A stretch of DNA of 64,000 nt from Methylocystis sp. ATCC 49242 (GTDB taxonomy: Bacteria > Pseudomonadota > Alphaproteobacteria > Rhizobiales > Beijerinckiaceae). Below are positions 60,732-64,000 of the stretch, piece after piece; position 1 is the first letter of the stretch; the number at the start of each line of letters is the position of its first letter. Location: NCBI RefSeq assembly GCF_000188155.2, contig NZ_KE124774.1:3168356-3232355 (forward strand), given 5' to 3'. The notes under the pieces were generated by a model. It was not told the origin of the DNA, ran no database searches, and saw nothing but the letters and a program-made list of their open reading frames with translations. The position numbers and the translations under genes were made by a program.

Positions 60732-62096
60732 ATGTCTGACGATCCCCGCCAGCTACTCCGCGCCATGTTCGACGCCGCCGTCGGCGCCGCGCATCCTTCC
60801 GTCTGCCTGCCGCAGCATCTCGAGAAGATCACGCCGCCCAAGGGCCGCACGATCGTCATCGGCGCCGGCAAGGCGGCCGCTTCCATGGCGGCGGCGGTCG
60901 AAAAGCACTGGAAGGGCGGGCCCCTCGAAGGCCTCGTCGTCACGCGCTACGAGCATGGCGCGGAAACGAAGCAGATCGAGGTGATCGAGGCCTCGCACCC
61001 GGTCCCCGACGCCGCCGGCCGCGAGGCCGCGAAGCGCATCCTGCAGAAGGTTCAGGGCCTCACCGAGGACGATCTCGTGCTGGCGTTGATCTCCGGCGGC
61101 GGCTCGGCGCTGATGGCGCTTCCGGCCGAGGGCGTGACGCTCGAAGAAAAGCAGGCGGTCAACAAGGCGCTGCTGAAGAGCGGCGCCAATATTTCCGAGA
61201 TGAATTGCGTCCGCAAGCATCTCTCGGCCATCAAGGGCGGCAAGCTCGCCGCTGCGGCCGCGCCCGCGCGCGTCGTCGCGCTGATGATTTCCGACGTGCC
61301 GAACGACGATCTTTCCGTCATCGCTTCCGGCCCAACCGTTCCCGATCCGACGACGCGCGAGGATGCGCTCGCGGTCATCAGGAAATATGGCATCAACGCG
61401 CCGGAAGCTGTGCTGACGCACCTCTCCAGCCCTGATTGCGAGACCCCCAAGCCGGGCGACGCCATCTTCAACCGCGTCGAGAACATTCTCATCGCGACGC
61501 CGCAGGGCTCGCTCGACGCCGCCGCCGCCGTCGCGCGCGATGCGGGCTTCACGCCCTGCATCCTCGGCGACCTCGAAGGCGAATCGCGCGACGTGGCGCT
61601 GGTCCATGCCGGAATCGCCCGACAGATCGCGCTTCACGGCCAGCCATTCGAGCCGCCCGTCGCCATCATCTCCGGCGGCGAGACGACGGTCACCGTACGC
61701 GGCAATGGCAAGGGCGGGCGCGACGCGGAGTTCCTGCTCGGGCTCACGCTGGCGCTGGAGGGTTTCGGCGACATTTCGGCCATCGCCTGCGACACGGACG
61801 GCATCGACGGCGTCGAGACCAACGCCGGCGCCATCATGACCCCCGACAGTTTCGCGCGCGCGCAAGCGAAGGGCGTCGACCTCAAGGCGCTTTTTGCCAA
61901 TAACGACGCCTTCACGGCCTTCGAGGCGCTCGGCGATCTGGTGGTGACGGGCCCGACGCGCACCAACGTCAACGATTTCCGCGCGATCCTCGTGCCGCGC
62001 CGCGCGAAGGCCGACGAGCCGCGCCCCACGGCCTCAGTCGAGAAGAGCGACGGCATCGGCGGGCAGGTCCTGCGCTGGCTCGGGCTCGGGAAATGA
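60732..62096 (+). CDS. gckA: Glycerate 2-kinase (MOFRL/TtuD family)
   Basis: Phosphorylates D-glycerate to 2-phosphoglycerate, feeding HprA's product back towards PEP. The 454 residues open MSDDPRQLLRAMFDAAVGAAHP. They have the Gly-rich GAGKAAASMAAAVE, ISGGGSALMALPAEG, ASGPTVPDPTT, and the C-terminal MOFRL region GGETTVTVRGNGKGGRDAEFLLG and TDGIDG. The ATG at 60732 has a GGAAAGAA site. A terminator lies between mcl and this gene. Confidence 0.93.
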   Translation: MSDDPRQLLRAMFDAAVGAAHPSVCLPQHLEKITPPKGRTIVIGAGKAAASMAAAVEKHWKGGPLEGLVVTRYEHGAETKQIEVIEASHPVPDAAGREAAKRILQKVQGLTEDDLVLALISGGGSALMALPAEGVTLEEKQAVNKALLKSGANISEMNCVRKHLSAIKGGKLAAAAAPARVVALMISDVPNDDLSVIASGPTVPDPTTREDALAVIRKYGINAPEAVLTHLSSPDCETPKPGDAIFNRVENILIATPQGSLDAAAAVARDAGFTPCILGDLEGESRDVALVHAGIARQIALHGQPFEPPVAIISGGETTVTVRGNGKGGRDAEFLLGLTLALEGFGDISAIACDTDGIDGVETNAGAIMTPDSFARAQAKGVDLKALFANNDAFTAFEALGDLVVTGPTRTNVNDFRAILVPRRAKADEPRPTASVEKSDGIGGQVLRWLGLGK

Positions 62097-62102
62097 CGAT
62101 CT

Positions 62103-62129
62103 CCACCCTCCCCCTCTTTGGGAGGGTGG
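62103..62129 (+). terminator. Hairpin after glycerate kinase
   Basis: A perfect 10-bp stem CCACCCTCCC/GGGAGGGTGG (62103-62112 with 62120-62129, 7-nt loop), 6 bp after the gckA stop. No T-run. Its GGGAGGG arm resembles those of the hairpins at 51872 and 60657. Confidence 0.55.
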
Positions 62130-62275
62130 GCCGCGCGTAACGTCTACGTATTGCTGCAGCGCCGCGAGGTTCTTGGAGCGGCGCTCGCGGCTTGCTAGAT
62201 TGACCGGGACATGCGCCAGGCTCTCGCGCCCGGCGCCGCTATTTACGGCCCCGCCGAGAAAATCCTGGAAGACAG

Positions 62276-63127
62276 ATGAACAAGCCCGTCACCCCCGACA
62301 CTTTCGACGCGCGCGGCGCCGCCGCCATGTTCGAGCGCTACCGGCGTGCGGATTCGCCGCGTCCGGCGATCTGGAACGACACGCTCGATCTCATTCTCGC
62401 GCATCGCTCGCACCGCAATTATCTCGATCAGCCCCTGCCGCCCGGCGCGCTGGAGACCATCGTCGCCGCCGCGCAATCGGCTTCCACCTCCTCCAATCTT
62501 CAGGTCTGGAGCGTCGTCGCGGTCGAGGACGAGGACCGCAAGATTCGTCTCGCTGACCTCGCCGGCGGGCAGAAGCACATTCGTGACTGCAAGCTTTTCC
62601 TGATCTGGCTGTGCGACCTCGCGCGCCTCGAAAATCTCGGGCGCGAGAAGGGCCGCGACGCCGCCGCGCTTCCCTATCTCGAAATCTTCATGACCGGCGT
62701 CGTCGACGCCGCGCTCGCCGCGCAGAACGCCGTCGTCGCGCTGGAGGCGCTGGGGCTCGGCTGCTGCTACATCGGCGCCATGCGCAACAAGCCCGAGGAA
62801 GTGGCGAAGGAACTGAACCTCCCGCCCAATGTCTTCGCGGTTTTCGGCATGACCGTCGGCGTCCCGGACCCCGCGGCCAACGCCGGCGTCAAGCCGCGCC
62901 TCGGTCAGGCGGCGGTGCTGCATCGTGAACAGTATCAGTGGGGCGACGCGCAGCGCGAGGCGATCGAGACGCTCGACGCGAAGTTCAAGGATTTCCAGAA
63001 GGAGCAGGGCCTCCCCGAACAGGGCTGGATCCGTCAGGTGCTTTCGCGCGTGCGCGGAACCGACGCCATGAGCGGCCGTGACCGGCTGCGCGCGGCGCTG
63101 AACGCGCTCGGCTTCGAATTGCGCTAG
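62276..63127 (+). CDS. Nitroreductase-family flavoprotein (NfsA/FRP-like)
   Basis: FMN-dependent NAD(P)H oxidoreductase of 283 residues. The AHRSHRNYLDQPLPPGALETIVAAAQSASTSSNLQ region binds FMN (HRSHRNYLDQ and AAQSASTSSN motifs). A central NAVVALEALGLGCCYIGAMRN and MTVGVPDP match the NfsA/FRP group. A GGAAG ribosome site precedes the ATG. It follows the serine-cycle genes by ~180 bp and shares one base with the start of the downstream permease. The natural substrate is unknown; possibly quinone or flavin reduction. Confidence 0.88.
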   Translation: MNKPVTPDTFDARGAAAMFERYRRADSPRPAIWNDTLDLILAHRSHRNYLDQPLPPGALETIVAAAQSASTSSNLQVWSVVAVEDEDRKIRLADLAGGQKHIRDCKLFLIWLCDLARLENLGREKGRDAAALPYLEIFMTGVVDAALAAQNAVVALEALGLGCCYIGAMRNKPEEVAKELNLPPNVFAVFGMTVGVPDPAANAGVKPRLGQAAVLHREQYQWGDAQREAIETLDAKFKDFQKEQGLPEQGWIRQVLSRVRGTDAMSGRDRLRAALNALGFELR

Positions 63128-64000
63128 TGACGGACGTCCTCGCCCGCTCGGCTCGACAAACGGCGCAGGAGATCGACGGAGAGCGGGTGGTCGCAAAAGT
63201 CGCGCGACGGCTCATCCCGATCCTCGTCACCGCATTTTTCGTCGCCTATCTCGACCGGGTGAATGTCGGCTTCGCCGCCCTCACCATGAACAAGGATCTC
63301 GGTTTCACGCCGGAATTCTTCGGCTGGGCGGCGGGCTCCTTCTTCATCGGCTATTGCTTGCTGGAGGCGCCGAGCAATTACATCCTGCACCGCGTCGGCG
63401 CGCGCGTCTGGATGGCGCGCATCATGGTGAGCTGGGGGCTGGTTTCCGCGCTCACCGCCTTCGTGTGGGATGGAACCAGTTTCGTCGTGCTGCGCGTGAT
63501 GCTGGGCGTAGCGGAGGCGGGCTTTTCGCCGGGCGTCATCCTCTATCTCACCTACTGGATACCGGCGGCGCAGCGCGCGCGCATCATCGGCGCCTTTTTG
63601 CTGGCCCTTCCGCTGTCGAGCGTCGTGGGCGCTCCTCTCTCGGGACTTATCCTCTCCGGGCTGGACGGCGTCTTCGGCGTCGCCGGCTGGCGATGGCTTT
63701 TCTTCATCGAAGCGGCGCCGGCGATGCTTTTGGGCGTCGCGTGCTATTTCTATTTGCCCGACCGCCCCTCCGACGCCTCATGGCTCACGCCGCAGGAGCG
63801 CGACTGGCTGCTGGCGGAGCTCGCGCGCGAGGGCGGACCCGTGGACGAAAGCCCATGGCGCGCTCTGCGCGATCCGCGCGTGCTGACGCTCGGCGTCGCC
63901 TATTTCGGCATTATCGTCGCGCTCTACGGGCTCGGTTTCTGGCTGCCGCAGATCATCAAGGCTTTCGGCGTCGATGTCGTCGCCGCGGGTTTCCTTACGG
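63127..64000 (+). CDS. MFS permease, anion:cation symporter (ACS) type, truncated by the window edge
   Basis: The frame is open from a GTG at 63127 (overlapping the nitroreductase stop by one base) to the window end, about 291 residues. Visible are the first helix with FFVAYLDRVNVGFAALTMNKDLG, an ACS signature, then GSFFIGYCLLEAPSNYILHRVGARVW and RVMLGVAEAGFSPGVILYLTYWIP, all typical of the ACS branch (phthalate, glucarate and other organic anions). Coupling to the nitroreductase suggests uptake of an organic acid or aromatic. Its 3' part is outside the window. Confidence 0.85.
   Translation, partial: MTDVLARSARQTAQEIDGERVVAKVARRLIPILVTAFFVAYLDRVNVGFAALTMNKDLGFTPEFFGWAAGSFFIGYCLLEAPSNYILHRVGARVWMARIMVSWGLVSALTAFVWDGTSFVVLRVMLGVAEAGFSPGVILYLTYWIPAAQRARIIGAFLLALPLSSVVGAPLSGLILSGLDGVFGVAGWRWLFFIEAAPAMLLGVACYFYLPDRPSDASWLTPQERDWLLAELAREGGPVDESPWRALRDPRVLTLGVAYFGIIVALYGLGFWLPQIIKAFGVDVVAAGFLT

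Overview
The window reads as a chromosomal segment of a high-GC alphaproteobacterium (Rhizobiales), most likely a serine-cycle methylotroph of the Methylocystis/Methylosinus kind. The main reason is a nearly complete serine-cycle operon at the right end (ftfL-sgaA-hprA-mtdA-fch-mtkA-mtkB-ppc-mcl-gck). Supporting signs are DUF1150, DUF2852 and DUF6460 proteins, a CTTGAA-type RpoH promoter and TTAA-N7-TTAA CtrA-type boxes. No methane monooxygenase or methanol dehydrogenase genes lie in the window, so the genus is inference. I found no rRNA, tRNA, CRISPR array, transposase or integrase.

Layout. 0-5.7 kb: rhomboid protease, dnaN, a class A penicillin-binding protein, a Rieske protein and a DUF1150 protein. 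5.8-11.1 kb: sucD-sucA-sucB on the minus strand, without sucC. 11.4-14.4 kb: an exported catalase-like protein paired with a RoxA-like di-haem cytochrome. 14.6-16.7 kb: secE-nusG-rplK-rplA, closed by a terminator directly after rplA. 16.9-24.2 kb: small accessory units: a DUF2235 hydrolase, a cupredoxin/FTR1 iron-uptake pair, hsp20 with an RpoH promoter, a three-gene overlapping operon of envelope proteins, an extensin-like lipoprotein, and DUF2852 with a TetR regulator and a long palindrome. 24.2-33.5 kb: YebC, a LOG-family protein, a YidB-like protein, a GDP-mannose/GDP-rhamnose pair with a glycosyltransferase, an outer-membrane barrel, a PfkB kinase and an FKBP isomerase.

The most distinctive locus is 33.6-39.5 kb. 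Two copies of an RNA matching the fluoride riboswitch (crcB motif) sit at its two outer ends, pointing inward. The left one leads a Kef-type cation:proton antiporter. The right one leads a translationally coupled MFS / outer-membrane factor / HlyD tripartite efflux operon. The two transcription units converge with only 7 bp between their stop codons. P1, the pseudoknot and the expression-platform hairpin are all preserved between the copies, with compensatory changes. No recognisable crcB/fluc or eriC gene is present. This looks like a compact fluoride-responsive ion-defence island whose effectors include a trans-envelope pump.

40-48 kb holds a double-domain outer-membrane protein, an in-frame HdeD-aquaporin Z fusion, a globin-coupled chemoreceptor with its own CheW, a carotenoid-isomerase-like FAD enzyme and msrB. 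48.8-63.1 kb is the serine-cycle operon: formate enters as formyl-H4F (FtfL), passes to methylene-H4F (Fch, MtdA), and the C1 unit is assimilated through SgaA, HprA, GckA, Ppc, MtkAB and Mcl, regenerating glyoxylate and releasing acetyl-CoA. GC-rich hairpins sit in most of the wider gaps of this operon. A nitroreductase and a truncated MFS permease follow it to the window edge.
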